A model generated the notes under the pieces. That model was not told where the DNA came from. It saw nothing but the letters and a program-made list of their open reading frames with translations, and searched no databases. Below, piece after piece: positions 1-8,423 of a stretch of DNA of 64,000 nt (the first letter of the stretch is position 1; each line of letters begins with the position of its first letter). Where the stretch lies: positions 186,001-250,000 of the forward strand of contig JASCOE010000002.1 of NCBI GenBank assembly GCA_029959285.1, written 5' to 3'. The DNA is from Flavobacteriaceae bacterium PS02337. Lineage in GTDB: Bacteria > Bacteroidota > Bacteroidia > Flavobacteriales > Flavobacteriaceae. The translations under genes and the position numbers were made by a program.

Positions 1-225
1 GGAATCAAGATTACATACTACATCATTATAGGGTAGCTCTAAAGTATCGATTAGCATTTTTGCTGAAACACTATCACTATAAAGAATTAATTCTGGATAA
101 TATTTTTTAAGCTGTAAGGAACTTAAAGCCCAAGACATTAAATTATATTCAGGAGAAAGCCAGCCTGCATTAGAGGTTAACAAGTTTGATTTATTACATG
201 CCCATGCACTTTGAATTATCCTCAT
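1..225 (-). CDS. Partial gene, unknown function, cut by the window edge
   Basis: A reverse-strand reading frame starts with ATG at 225 and stays open for 75 codons to the window edge, so the C-terminus is missing. The N-terminus reads MRIIQSAW and later has NAGWLSPEYNLMSWALS. No signal peptide is seen. The style (an IQS start, a WLSPEYNLMSWALS-like patch, then a predicted alternating beta/alpha layout) reminds me of Bacteroidota proteins annotated DUF6734, thought to be glycosyltransferase-like. That recollection is weak and no catalytic motif is visible in this fragment. The reading frame is good; the function is unassigned. Confidence 0.55.
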   Translation of the reverse strand, partial: MRIIQSAWACNKSNLLTSNAGWLSPEYNLMSWALSSLQLKKYYPELILYSDSVSAKMLIDTLELPYNDVVCNLDS

Positions 226-327
226 CTTATGAAATTATACGCTACAATACTATAGGCATATTCTTTCATAAACTACCCCTATAAGACAATAAAGTAACAG
301 AATAAGACTTTATAATAAGTGCTACTT

Positions 328-558
328 TTATGGTTTAGGATATTCCTTCTTAATATTTCGGATCAGCTCTTCTAAACCATTCAATTTCAATTCATAGATT
401 AATTGTAATTGCTGCCCTAATTCTCCTTTTGGAAATCCTTTATTGTGATACCAAACGACGTAATATTCAGGAAGATTAATTAAATAGCGTCCTTCGTATT
501 TCCCGAAAGGCATTTTGGTGTGCGCTAATTTTATGAGAAGTTTTTTGTCTTGTTCCAT
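328..558 (-). CDS. DUF3820 family small protein
   Basis: A 76-residue soluble protein with no signal peptide or membrane segment. It carries the family hallmark near residues 15-30, MPFGKYEGRYLINLPEYY, followed by a W-x-x-x-KGFPKGELG stretch, which is typical of DUF3820 proteins (sometimes labelled putative quorum-sensing-regulated virulence factor). The molecular role is unknown; related short domains are found near nucleases and helicases. It stands alone, flanked on both sides by non-coding repeat-rich DNA, and its upstream side (570-613) is a GAAGCAAG-type inverted repeat. Family call is solid, function is not. Confidence 0.8.
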   Translation of the reverse strand: MEQDKKLLIKLAHTKMPFGKYEGRYLINLPEYYVVWYHNKGFPKGELGQQLQLIYELKLNGLEELIRNIKKEYPKP

Positions 559-907
559 AGTTTAGAAGAAAAAAGAAGCAAGAACAAAGACTAATACTTT
601 CTTCTTGCTTCTTATTACATGCAAAGCTATTATTATTTTTCTTTTTTTCTGCCACAGATTAAAAGGATTAAAAAGATTTTTTTCAAACAATCCGTGTAAA
701 TTCTTTTAATCTGTCATAAAAAAAATTAGAACCTCAGAATCTTAGTCCCGAAGCCTCGGGATAGCATCATTAAAAAAAAGAAGCAAGAAAAAAGAACTTA
801 TCATGATTCTCTCTCCCTGCTTCAAAAATATTATTTAAAAAAAGTTTTCAGTCACAGATTTCAGTCATAGTTATTAACTGAGACTGACACTGTAAACTGA
901 GACTTTT
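559..907. repeat. Gene-free cluster of short inverted repeats
   Basis: No gene is seen. From left to right the stretch holds: an inverted repeat with arms GAAGCAAGAA/TTCTTGCTTC (about 570-613); an imperfect inverted repeat built on CAGATTAAAAG/CTTTTAATCTG (651-716); a short octamer array of CTCAG/CTTAG units (726-749) joined to a CCCGAnnnnTCGGG palindrome (about 746-760); a second GAAGCAAG copy with CTGCTTC partner (778-823); and an inverted repeat of CAGTCACAG/CTGAGACTG units (841-907) that abuts the nagB stop codon. Several of these families recur elsewhere in the window (31, 35, 46 and 62 kb). Confidence 0.7.
726..749. repeat. Octamer array (CTCAG/CTTAG type), short copy
   Basis: Three 8-bp units with the pattern nAnCTYAG are seen in tandem on the + strand (cores CTCAG and CTTAG). 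The same unit recurs in longer arrays at 31234-31388, 46051-46086 and 62044-62226. This copy has no inverted partner and runs into a CCCGA/TCGGG palindrome. Confidence 0.6.
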
Positions 908-2836
908 CTAGTAATGCCATCTCACAAATGCTTCCATCGCTGCATAAGTTGCTAAACCTAATTGGTGATATAAAGCTGCTGTTTCGCGGTTTCTGTCTTC
1001 TGCTCTCTGCCAGAACTCTCTTGCGTCTGTTCCTTGAAAAACAACTCCATCTTTTTGAGATTGGTGTTTGAAGATTCCGTGACGTTTTTCTAAAACCTGA
1101 TCTGGACTCATTGGAACTGCCATTTCAACCTCATCAATTCCCCATTCTTGCCAAGCTCCACGGTATAACCATAACCAACAATCGTTCATGAATTCTTTTG
1201 GTTTTAAAACTTTTACAGCTTCAAAAATAGCATCTAAACAAACTTTGTGCGTTCCGTGCGGATCTGCTAAATCTCCAGCTGCATAAATTTGGTGTGGTTT
1301 AATTTTTTCAATTAAATCAACTGTCAGCTGAATATCTTCTGCTCCGATTGGTTTTTTCTCAATTGTTCCTGTTTCATAGAATGGCAATTCCATAAAATGA
1401 ATTTGAGAATCTGGCAAACCAACAAAATGACTTGTTGCTCTCGCCTCACCTTTTCTAATTAAACCTTTAATGTAACGAACCTCTGGAATATCAATTTCGC
1501 TATTCTTTTTATTCTCTAAAAATGATTCTGCTTTTTTGTAAATGTTATCTGCTTCCTCACTTTTGATTCCGAATTTTTCGTTGTAATCAATTACGAATCT
1601 TGCAAAACGCAATGCTTCATCATCTGCAACAGCAATATTTCCAGAAGTTTGGTAAGCAACGTGTACTTCATGTCCTTGCTCTTGCAAACGCATAAAAGTT
1701 CCTCCCATACTGATAATATCATCATCTGGATGCGGACTGAAGATCAATACGCGTTTTTTTGCAGGTTCAGCTCTTTCTGGACGGTTTGAATCGTCAGAAT
1801 TTGGTTTTCCGCCTGGCCAACCTGTAATTGTATTTTGTAATTTATTGAAAATCTTAATATTAATATCGTAAGCTGGACCAGAATCTGCTAACAAATCACT
1901 CATACCGTTTTCGATATAATCTGCATCTGTAAGCATTAAAATTGGTTTTTTAAGATCCAAAGCCAATCCTAAAACTGCTTTACGAGTTAATTTGTCTGTC
2001 CAAACAATTTTCTCCACCAACCACGGTTTGTTGATTCTTGTTAGTTTAGAAGATGCTTCTTTATCTAAAATAAATACCGCATTATTATGCTCTTGCAAAA
2101 ATGAAGCAGGAACTCTATTTGTAACTTCGTCTTCAACGGATTTTTTTACCACATTTGCTTTTCCTTCACCCCAAGCTAATAAAATCACTCTTTTTGCTTC
2201 CATGATTTTTTTAACTCCAAGCGTAATTGCTGTTCTTGGCGTATTATTCAAACCAAAGAAATCTTTACTTGCAGCAACTCTCGTAATATGATCTAAAGCC
2301 ACTAAACGCGTTTTAGAGTTTTGAAGCGAACCAGATTCGTTAAAACCAATATGTCCATTACCTCCAATTCCAAGAATCTGAAGATCAATTCCGCCTAAAG
2401 CTTCGATTTTAGCTTCATATTCGTGACAATAATCTGCAATTTGTTCTTTTGTTAAAAGTCCGTCCGGAACATGCGCGTTTTCTGGTAAAATATCGACGTG
2501 ATCAAACAAAAGTTCTTTCATAAAACGAACATAACTGTTGATTGAATTTGGTTCCATTGGATAATATTCATCCAAGTTAAAACTAATTACGTTTTTAAAA
2601 CTTAAACCTTCTTCTTTATGCAGACGCACTAATTCAGCATACAATCCTTTTGGAGAAGAACCTGTTGCCAAACCTAAAATACATGGTTTGCCTTCTTTTT
2701 GCTTTTCTTGAATTAAAGTTGCAATTTCTTGCGCCACTTCTTTTGAAGCATCAGTTGAGTTTTCAAAAACAACTGTGTTGATGTTTTCGAATCGTTTTTC
2801 GAAACCAGTTGCTTTGTCGATTTTACTTTTTAACAT
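908..2836 (-). CDS. nagB: Glucosamine-6-phosphate deaminase fused to a PIG-L/LmbE-type deacetylase domain
   Basis: Cytosolic enzyme of amino-sugar catabolism. Residues about 20-270 form the NagB domain that converts glucosamine-6-phosphate to fructose-6-phosphate and ammonia: NLDEYYP near 88-94 (active-site Asp89), GIGGNGHIGFNE at 156-167, and a lid segment PASFLQEH at 243-250. Residues about 360-620 form a second domain with the PIG-L metal motif HPDDD at 369-373 and a later DPHGTH motif, the signature of N-acetylglucosaminyl deacetylase-like enzymes. At 642 residues it is more than twice the length of E. coli NagB; this long form is known in Bacteroidota. No separate nagA is present, so the second domain may supply the deacetylase step (inference). 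It has its own 565-bp upstream region with phased TGCA motifs. Confidence 0.93.
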   Translation of the reverse strand: MLKSKIDKATGFEKRFENINTVVFENSTDASKEVAQEIATLIQEKQKEGKPCILGLATGSSPKGLYAELVRLHKEEGLSFKNVISFNLDEYYPMEPNSINSYVRFMKELLFDHVDILPENAHVPDGLLTKEQIADYCHEYEAKIEALGGIDLQILGIGGNGHIGFNESGSLQNSKTRLVALDHITRVAASKDFFGLNNTPRTAITLGVKKIMEAKRVILLAWGEGKANVVKKSVEDEVTNRVPASFLQEHNNAVFILDKEASSKLTRINKPWLVEKIVWTDKLTRKAVLGLALDLKKPILMLTDADYIENGMSDLLADSGPAYDINIKIFNKLQNTITGWPGGKPNSDDSNRPERAEPAKKRVLIFSPHPDDDIISMGGTFMRLQEQGHEVHVAYQTSGNIAVADDEALRFARFVIDYNEKFGIKSEEADNIYKKAESFLENKKNSEIDIPEVRYIKGLIRKGEARATSHFVGLPDSQIHFMELPFYETGTIEKKPIGAEDIQLTVDLIEKIKPHQIYAAGDLADPHGTHKVCLDAIFEAVKVLKPKEFMNDCWLWLYRGAWQEWGIDEVEMAVPMSPDQVLEKRHGIFKHQSQKDGVVFQGTDAREFWQRAEDRNRETAALYHQLGLATYAAMEAFVRWHY

Positions 2837-2923
2837 GATATATTTTTTTTAAAAATTTATTTTCTTACTTCTTTTCAACTTTGGTATACATAAACCTAAT
2901 ATCAAAAAACAACAATATTTATT

Positions 2924-2969
2924 TGCAAAGTTTTGCATTTTTTTTGCAAATATCTGCATTTTTATTGCA
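2924..2969. promoter_or_regulatory. Helically phased TGCA motif array upstream of nagB
   Basis: TGCA occurs at 2924, 2934, 2945, 2955 and 2966, so steps of 10, 11, 10 and 11 bp, which is one DNA helical turn each. Most copies sit in TTTGCAAA or TTTGCAT contexts. The array lies about 90-130 bp upstream of the nagB start. Two more copies with an 11-bp step are at 3285 and 3296. A multimeric protein binding one face of the helix is the simplest explanation (inference). Confidence 0.5.
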
Positions 2970-3320
2970 CTACGAAAATAAAATAGTAACTTTTATTTAT
3001 TTTTAACTAAGAAGCAGCTTTTTGTTAATGTTCTTAGTTGTTTAATTTGGAAATCTGCCTTATTCTATGCAGAAATTAATATTAATTATAAACCTACAAA
3101 TATTATTAAAACCGATTTTATTTGTTTCATTTAATACTTATTGTGATTTCACTCAAAATACTTAATTATAAAGTTAATTTAAATAAGACATATAAAAAAA
3201 CTTAACTATTTTTTTCATTAGCAACTCATATTCAATTCATTAATAACATCAAAAAAAAATAGATTCTAAGTCTAAGATACTTTTTGCATTAAATTTGCAT
3301 TTTACTTATTAAGTTTAAAA

Positions 3321-3352
3321 AAAATCCCCTGCACATGAGACAGGAGATTTTT
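3321..3352 (-). terminator. Terminator after the GH109 gene
   Basis: Arms ATCCCCTG and CAGGAGAT flank a short loop with A/T tracts on both sides. On the reverse strand the stem is followed by a T run, placing a rho-independent terminator 50 bp after the GH109 stop and ending the susC operon before nagB. Confidence 0.75.
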
Positions 3353-3401
3353 ATAGCTAACAAAAAATAATAACTAAACAACCCATTTTAATAGCTTTAT
3401 T

Positions 3402-4805
3402 TTATTTGGAAAATTCAACCGTTTTGAGTTTTTGCCATGCTCCTCTTGTAAAATCAGGGATTTCAACTGGAGCTGAATTATTATCTAATGAAATCTCTGT
3501 TAACGGACTTAAACAAGACCATTCAGCCAAATCGTAAACATCCATATCAAGCGGAAGTCCTTTTTGCAGACAATAAAACATTCTGTAATCCATAATAAAA
3601 TCCATACCGCCGTGACCGCCGACTTTTTTAGCCAGTTCTTCGATATCTTTTACAATTGGATTTTTATATTTTTCCATTAAAATCTTTTTCACCTCTTCAG
3701 AAACATATTCTTCGGCATTCAGATTTTGATAGTTTTTTGCAATTTCTGCTCCAGCTTCTTTTGCATCTATTGCATAACCTTCTACTGGATATTTATTAGC
3801 AAATCCTTTTGTTCCAGACAATTGATACATTCTACTGTAAGGTCGTGGACTTGTAACATCGTGCTGAATTTGGATTGTTTTTCCCATTTCAGTACGAATC
3901 ATCGTCATCGTGTGATCTCCGTTTCTAAAATCGGTTACGACTTCTCCCGTTTTTTCTTTTATGAATGCCGGATTCCCAACTGCTTTTGTATCCATCGAAA
4001 CCAAGAAATTCATTTTATCTCCTCTATGAATGTTTAGCGCTAAACAAGCAGGTCCCATTCCGTGTGTTGGATAAACATCTCCTCTATGTGCGCGATTATA
4101 ATCCATTCTCCAGTTGTTCCAATAATTTCCCCAATACGGTTGCAATCCATGAATATAAGAACCTTCTGCGTGAAGAATTTCACCAAAAACACCCTGTTGT
4201 GCCATATTTAAAGTAGTCAATTCGAAGAAATCATATACACAGTTTTCAAGCATCATACAATGTTTTCTGGTTTTTTCAGAAGTATCTATAATATCCCAGA
4301 TTTCTTTCATGGTTAAAGCTCCTGGAACTTCAACTGCTACATGTTTTCCATCTTTCATTGCTTGCACCGCAATATTCGCATGGTGTTTCCAATCGGTTAC
4401 AATATAAACCAAGTCTACATTGTCTAATTTTGTTACTTTTTTCCAAGCGTCTTCTCCAAAAAATTCCTGCGCTTTTGGCGCTCCAAGTTTGGCTAAAGTA
4501 TCGTTTGCTGCTTTTGTTCTTTCTTCGAGCATATCGCATAAGGCAACAATTTCTACTCCTGGAACATGCGGAATACGTCCTACGGCGCCTGTACCGCGCA
4601 TTCCAAGACCAATAACTGCTACACGAACGTGCGGAATTGCAGGAGTCGCTAAACGCAAAACATCTGTTTGTCCTTTGTCTCTTTTTGGTGCTTTTGTTTT
4701 AATAAGCTGCGCCGATGTGTCGCAGACTTTGAATAGCAAAAGTGCTATTAGTAAAAATCTTAAACTTTTCATTTTTTTTATTTTTGCGATATTTTTGTTT
4801 GACAT
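3402..4805 (-). CDS. Exported Gfo/Idh/MocA-type glycosidase, GH109 (alpha-N-acetylgalactosaminidase type)
   Basis: An NAD-dependent glycoside hydrolase fold. After a signal peptide there is a Rossmann domain with VAVIGLGMRGTG, then the KHVAVEVPGALTM segment that holds the cofactor-side residues, and a C-terminal domain containing GHGGMDFIMDYR and LPLDMDVYDLAEWS, which is characteristic of GH109 enzymes such as the Elizabethkingia alpha-N-acetylgalactosaminidase. These use a bound NAD+ and an elimination mechanism to release terminal alpha-GalNAc. ATG at 4805 or at 4772 could be the start; the latter puts MKSLRFLLIALLLF at the very N-terminus and makes the better signal peptide. It is the last gene of the susC operon and 24 bp after nagX. 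Substrate is inferred; oxidoreductase-like relatives exist. Confidence 0.85.
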   Translation of the reverse strand: MSNKNIAKIKKMKSLRFLLIALLLFKVCDTSAQLIKTKAPKRDKGQTDVLRLATPAIPHVRVAVIGLGMRGTGAVGRIPHVPGVEIVALCDMLEERTKAANDTLAKLGAPKAQEFFGEDAWKKVTKLDNVDLVYIVTDWKHHANIAVQAMKDGKHVAVEVPGALTMKEIWDIIDTSEKTRKHCMMLENCVYDFFELTTLNMAQQGVFGEILHAEGSYIHGLQPYWGNYWNNWRMDYNRAHRGDVYPTHGMGPACLALNIHRGDKMNFLVSMDTKAVGNPAFIKEKTGEVVTDFRNGDHTMTMIRTEMGKTIQIQHDVTSPRPYSRMYQLSGTKGFANKYPVEGYAIDAKEAGAEIAKNYQNLNAEEYVSEEVKKILMEKYKNPIVKDIEELAKKVGGHGGMDFIMDYRMFYCLQKGLPLDMDVYDLAEWSCLSPLTEISLDNNSAPVEIPDFTRGAWQKLKTVEFSK

Positions 4806-4829
4806 TTTTATTTATAACAATTTGTTTGA

Positions 4830-5927
4830 TTACACTTTTATATAGGTTTTGTTTTTGTGCATGTACCAAAGTATAAAATAAAGGATTCCGAATCCAACTA
4901 AATCACAAAAGGCATCATAATAAGCTCCTGTAAATTGCTCAAAACCAAAGAAAATCTGTTTGGCAATTAAAGAGAAATTAAAAACATGAGAGCCAACATA
5001 AGCTGCGATTGCATTTAAACCAATTACTCTAAATGGATAAGCCCATTTTGTATATCCCTGCACATCGACTATCCAATAGAATACAGCTAATAAAACAAAG
5101 CTGATTCCTGATGAAAAAATCACAAATGAACTTGTCCATATTTTTTTAATTATTGGATGCCAAATACCAATTATTAATGAAAGAACAATTGCAACGATTC
5201 CGATTAATAAAAGGTAAAGTGCGATTTTTTTTCTTGAGTTGGAAGATAAAAGCAATTCTCCTGCAAATAATCCTGATAATGTTGTGGCTGTAAATCCTAA
5301 TCCTGTTAAAAGCCAAGAATATTGTGTTTGATCGTAAAACTGACCAAAGACCTGCTGGTCTATAAATATTGGCAAATTCTTTTCTGGTAATAATTCAAAA
5401 GTATGACCAAAGTAATTCGGAATAGATAATAATACTGCATAAAAAACTAAACAAATTACAAAAAAGATATATCTTCCTTTCTTGGACAAATTCAAATAAG
5501 CAATACAGGAAAATAAATATCCAACCGCAATAGCTTGAAGTGTATTACTGAAAATGTGGAATTTCGAAATATTCAATTCGAGAAGATTTCCCTGCACGAT
5601 CCATCCTAATACAAAAAGAATTACAAATCGTTTTAAAATATGTTTGTATAGTGTAAAATCTGATCCCGATTCTTTACTTCTTTTTCCTAATGAAAACGGA
5701 ATTACAACGCCTACAACAAATAAGAATAAAGGCATTATGACATCATACAAATGAAAACCAATCCATTCTGGATGCTCAAACTGGTCTGCAAGTGTTTTTG
5801 TTAGACTGGTGTTTGCCGCTGTATTCAAATTATAGAAAAATCGGTCTGCTACTATAATCATCAAAAGATCAAATCCTCGGAGTACGTCTACAGACATTAA
5901 TCGGTTATTGGCAATTGTTTTAGTCAT
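4830..5927 (-). CDS. NagX-type membrane acyltransferase (DUF5009, heparan glucosaminide N-acetyltransferase-like)
   Basis: A 365-residue polytopic inner-membrane protein with about ten hydrophobic segments. The N-terminus RLMSVDVLRGFDLLMII and the following LYDVIMPLFLFVVG are hallmarks of the DUF5009/NagX family, distantly related to lysosomal heparan-alpha-glucosaminide N-acetyltransferase. In other bacteria these genes sit in GlcNAc or chitobiose use loci and are thought to act on amino sugars. Here it lies between a PKD lipoprotein and GH109 in the susC operon, consistent with handling HexNAc in the periplasm. The exact reaction is not shown by the sequence. Confidence 0.85.
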   Translation of the reverse strand: MTKTIANNRLMSVDVLRGFDLLMIIVADRFFYNLNTAANTSLTKTLADQFEHPEWIGFHLYDVIMPLFLFVVGVVIPFSLGKRSKESGSDFTLYKHILKRFVILFVLGWIVQGNLLELNISKFHIFSNTLQAIAVGYLFSCIAYLNLSKKGRYIFFVICLVFYAVLLSIPNYFGHTFELLPEKNLPIFIDQQVFGQFYDQTQYSWLLTGLGFTATTLSGLFAGELLLSSNSRKKIALYLLLIGIVAIVLSLIIGIWHPIIKKIWTSSFVIFSSGISFVLLAVFYWIVDVQGYTKWAYPFRVIGLNAIAAYVGSHVFNFSLIAKQIFFGFEQFTGAYYDAFCDLVGFGILYFILWYMHKNKTYIKV

Positions 5928-6002
5928 ATTATTTTCTATTTCTTTAAAAAAATAATCCCAGTTTTATATTTAATCAACTGGAATTATTTTAATTATCTAA
6001 AC

Positions 6003-6083
6003 TCGATAGCTTATGCCATTTGGGTTAAAAAATTAATTTTCAAAAACTCTTCGCCAAATGGCACATTTTTGACCGGCTATCGA
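6003..6083 (-). other. Nested inverted repeat between the PKD lipoprotein gene and nagX
   Basis: Two pairs of perfect arms are nested: outer TCGATAGC (6003-6010) with GCTATCGA (6076-6083), inner TGCCATTTGG (6014-6023) with CCAAATGGCA (6054-6063). In the operon transcript this would fold into a long interrupted hairpin. There is no U tract, so it is more likely an RNA stability or processing element than a terminator (inference). Confidence 0.55.
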
Positions 6084-6090
6084 TGACAAA

Positions 6091-6966
6091 CTACAATTGT
6101 AATGTAGAGAACTTAGGCGCCTCTGGGAAGTTAGCAACTAATCCCCATCCTGCATTCATCTCGGTAATGGCAATACCTATTGAACTTCCTAATGTTCCTA
6201 ATTGTGATTTAGGTATACTGAATTCGATCGCATTGGTTGTGCTGTTTAAACTAACAATTGATGATGCTTTTAAATTTACTCCAGAGCCTGCAATAGCACC
6301 CCAGCCCCATCCTCCATTTGGATCAGTATGCTTATAAAATTCTCCCCAGCCACCAGTTACAACAGGACCTTCGAATAAAAATTCGGCTCCAGAACCTTGC
6401 GCCCAATTGCTATGCAGGAATCCAGTTTGGGTATTTCCATCTGTATTAATGTACATATCAACCAATTCCATTAGCATTTTTTTGTTTCCTTCAAGGTATA
6501 CATTAACATTTGGACCTCCCGCCCAGATTTTAATTTTTTGGATAGAACCGTTTCCAGACGTATTTTGATCGGTTACCTCAACGTCATCCCAATCTGTAAA
6601 TTTTCCGTCGATTTTAATGTCAATAATTATAATTCTTGGAGCAGTAATGGTTTTAGTGATAAAAGCTTCTTCTCCTTTTTCGTTGGTTACAGTAAGTGAA
6701 ACTCTGATTTCACCTCCAATTTTATAGGTATAAACCGGATCTTTTTCGCCTGATGTATAATATAAATCTCCAAAATCCCATCTGTACTTTGTACCGTTTG
6801 TAGAAAGATTGGTAAATGTAAATGTACTTCCATCATTAGAAAATGAAAAGTCTGCAGTTGGTTTGGTTGCTGAATCATCTGATGATGCACCATCGCTCGA
6901 ACAAGCTGTCAGCAATAACAAAGCGGCAAGCAATGTTATGTATTTGGTTAGTTTTATTTTTTTCAT
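6091..6966 (-). CDS. PUL lipoprotein with PKD domain and CBM9-like C-terminal domain
   Basis: A 291-residue surface or periplasmic lipoprotein. The signal peptide ends at a lipobox LLLTAC followed by SSDG, an acidic-side context common for exported Bacteroidota lipoproteins. Residues about 37-110 are a PKD-type beta domain (ADFSFSNDGSTFTF, KYRWDFGD, VYTYKIGGEIRVSLTVTN). The remainder begins IDGKFTDWDDVEV, the usual opening of CBM9-like sugar-binding domains, and contains a Trp/Gly-rich patch GGWGWGAIAG. It occupies the position of a SusE/SusF-type glycan-binding lipoprotein in the operon, 26 bp after the DUF4832 gene. Binding target is unknown. Confidence 0.75.
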   Translation of the reverse strand: MKKIKLTKYITLLAALLLLTACSSDGASSDDSATKPTADFSFSNDGSTFTFTNLSTNGTKYRWDFGDLYYTSGEKDPVYTYKIGGEIRVSLTVTNEKGEEAFITKTITAPRIIIIDIKIDGKFTDWDDVEVTDQNTSGNGSIQKIKIWAGGPNVNVYLEGNKKMLMELVDMYINTDGNTQTGFLHSNWAQGSGAEFLFEGPVVTGGWGEFYKHTDPNGGWGWGAIAGSGVNLKASSIVSLNSTTNAIEFSIPKSQLGTLGSSIGIAITEMNAGWGLVANFPEAPKFSTLQL

Positions 6967-6992
6967 GGTTTTTAATTTAAATATTTTAATAA

Positions 6993-8360
6993 CTATTTAA
7001 TGATAACCGTTTGTGATAATTTATTGAAACCTGTTGTCGCTTCCCATACTCCTGTATTTGCAAAACGAATACAATAGTCAGGTCGATCAACTAGTTTTGC
7101 AGCGCTATCTTCGATCTTTAATAACAATTCATAAGTTCCAGCTGGAATTCCAGATAAGCTTACAGATTCTTTTAAATCGTACGTTACTCTTGGCACGACT
7201 TTTCTAACATCGAAGTTTAATTTTTTCTTATAAACCGTTCCTCCAGAAGTTGCTCTTAAAATTAAATAAGCATTTTTTGAATTATAAACTGGGGCAAAAC
7301 CACCATTATTCAGCAATGCTTCAAACTCTAAAGTTCCATTTAAAGTTGCTTCTTTTTTAACGCTTGAAGATGCTAAAGAAAGTCTATAACCTAGTTTTCT
7401 CTCAAAATCGGCAAAGCAGTTATTATTTCTCCATTCTTGTAAAACGGGACCATAATAATCTAAATTTAAATACGTCCATTTTAACATTGTCATTTCTTTT
7501 TCAGCAATACTACAGCTTGCAATAGGCACATCTGTTGGCGGGCAAGTTTCTCCTCCTGTAGGGACATAAAGGGCTTCATTACTTATGTATGTTTTTTCGG
7601 CAGTAACGTTGATGTATGTTCCGTAATCGTCAACACTTGCCATAAAGCAGTCGTTGTGAAAACCTAAACGAGCTGTATTTGTAGTTCCATAACCAACTGT
7701 TGCGTCCATCGCTGTAGTCGTGGCAACATAGTCTTGTTTGATTTTTGGCGTTCTTACCTGAATTTTTACTTCTTTTGGAAAAGATTCTAATATTTTATCT
7801 AAAATCAGTTTCTTGTTTGCTGGAGTTGTAAGCTGGTTTGTAGTATAATACCACTCTCCCCAAGCTCCTACAAAACCTGCCTGAACAAAAGCAATTACAT
7901 CTTTGTTTTCTTCCAAAATTGGCTTTAACTGATCTAAATGTCCTGAGATAACAGCCACAGAAGCATCTGAACCATCTTGCGCATCTGTATAAGCAAAACG
8001 TAAAACACATTTTAAACCTGCTTCTCTTAAACGAGTAAAATCAGTTTTAATAAGATCTAATTGTGCTTGGCTTAAAGCCGAAGTTTTAAACTTTTCTAAA
8101 TAATACAAACGCAGAATAAGACTTACATTTTCTTTTTTTAAGTTACTCAAAGACGCAGCGGTCATTACAGCTCCTTCAGAATTTACCTGCCAAGTGTGCA
8201 TAAAACCACGCTCTGGATTGGTAAAAATTTCGTTGGAAGCCGTGTATGTTACCTTTTCAACTCCGTTTACTCCTCCGCCTTCATTTTTATCACCGCCATC
8301 GCTTTGACAGCTTGACGCGACATTAAGAAAAAGGCAGATTAACATTAGTAAATTTTTCAT
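6993..8360 (-). CDS. DUF4874/DUF4832 lipoprotein, putative glycoside hydrolase
   Basis: A 455-residue lipoprotein with signal peptide ending at VASSC. It has the DUF4874 hallmark EIFTNPERGFMH at about residues 46-57, then a TIM-barrel-like region with LILRLYYLEKF and GFVGAWGEWYYTTN, and a C-terminal DUF4832 beta domain (about 320-455). Acidic residues in GAWGEWY are candidate catalytic groups by analogy with retaining TIM-barrel hydrolases; no activity is established that I know of. It follows susD by 63 bp. Its presence in a HexNAc locus makes an endo- or exo-acting hydrolase plausible. Confidence 0.75.
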   Translation of the reverse strand: MKNLLMLICLFLNVASSCQSDGGDKNEGGGVNGVEKVTYTASNEIFTNPERGFMHTWQVNSEGAVMTAASLSNLKKENVSLILRLYYLEKFKTSALSQAQLDLIKTDFTRLREAGLKCVLRFAYTDAQDGSDASVAVISGHLDQLKPILEENKDVIAFVQAGFVGAWGEWYYTTNQLTTPANKKLILDKILESFPKEVKIQVRTPKIKQDYVATTTAMDATVGYGTTNTARLGFHNDCFMASVDDYGTYINVTAEKTYISNEALYVPTGGETCPPTDVPIASCSIAEKEMTMLKWTYLNLDYYGPVLQEWRNNNCFADFERKLGYRLSLASSSVKKEATLNGTLEFEALLNNGGFAPVYNSKNAYLILRATSGGTVYKKKLNFDVRKVVPRVTYDLKESVSLSGIPAGTYELLLKIEDSAAKLVDRPDYCIRFANTGVWEATTGFNKLSQTVIIK

Positions 8361-8423
8361 TTTAGTATAATTAAATTATCTGATTTATTTTGTTCTTCAC
8401 CAATTGTGATATCCGTCTTTTAA

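Larger units (their letters stand above)
2837..3401 (-). other. 565-bp upstream region of nagB: TGCA array, hairpin, terminator
   Basis: No gene is seen. The region separates nagB from the upstream GH109 operon. It holds five TGCA motifs at 10-11 bp spacing (2924-2969), a hairpin AACTAAGAA/TTCTTAGTT (3005-3039), a possible reverse-strand -7 box TATCTTAG (3272-3279) with two further TGCA motifs 11 bp apart just upstream of it (3285, 3296), and the terminator of the GH109 gene (3321-3352). The rest is plain AT-rich DNA. Confidence 0.6.

Noticed and set aside
1992-2291. A 99-residue forward frame inside nagB
   Set aside because: It is antisense to a clear enzyme domain, has no family resemblance and uses codons dictated by the opposite strand.
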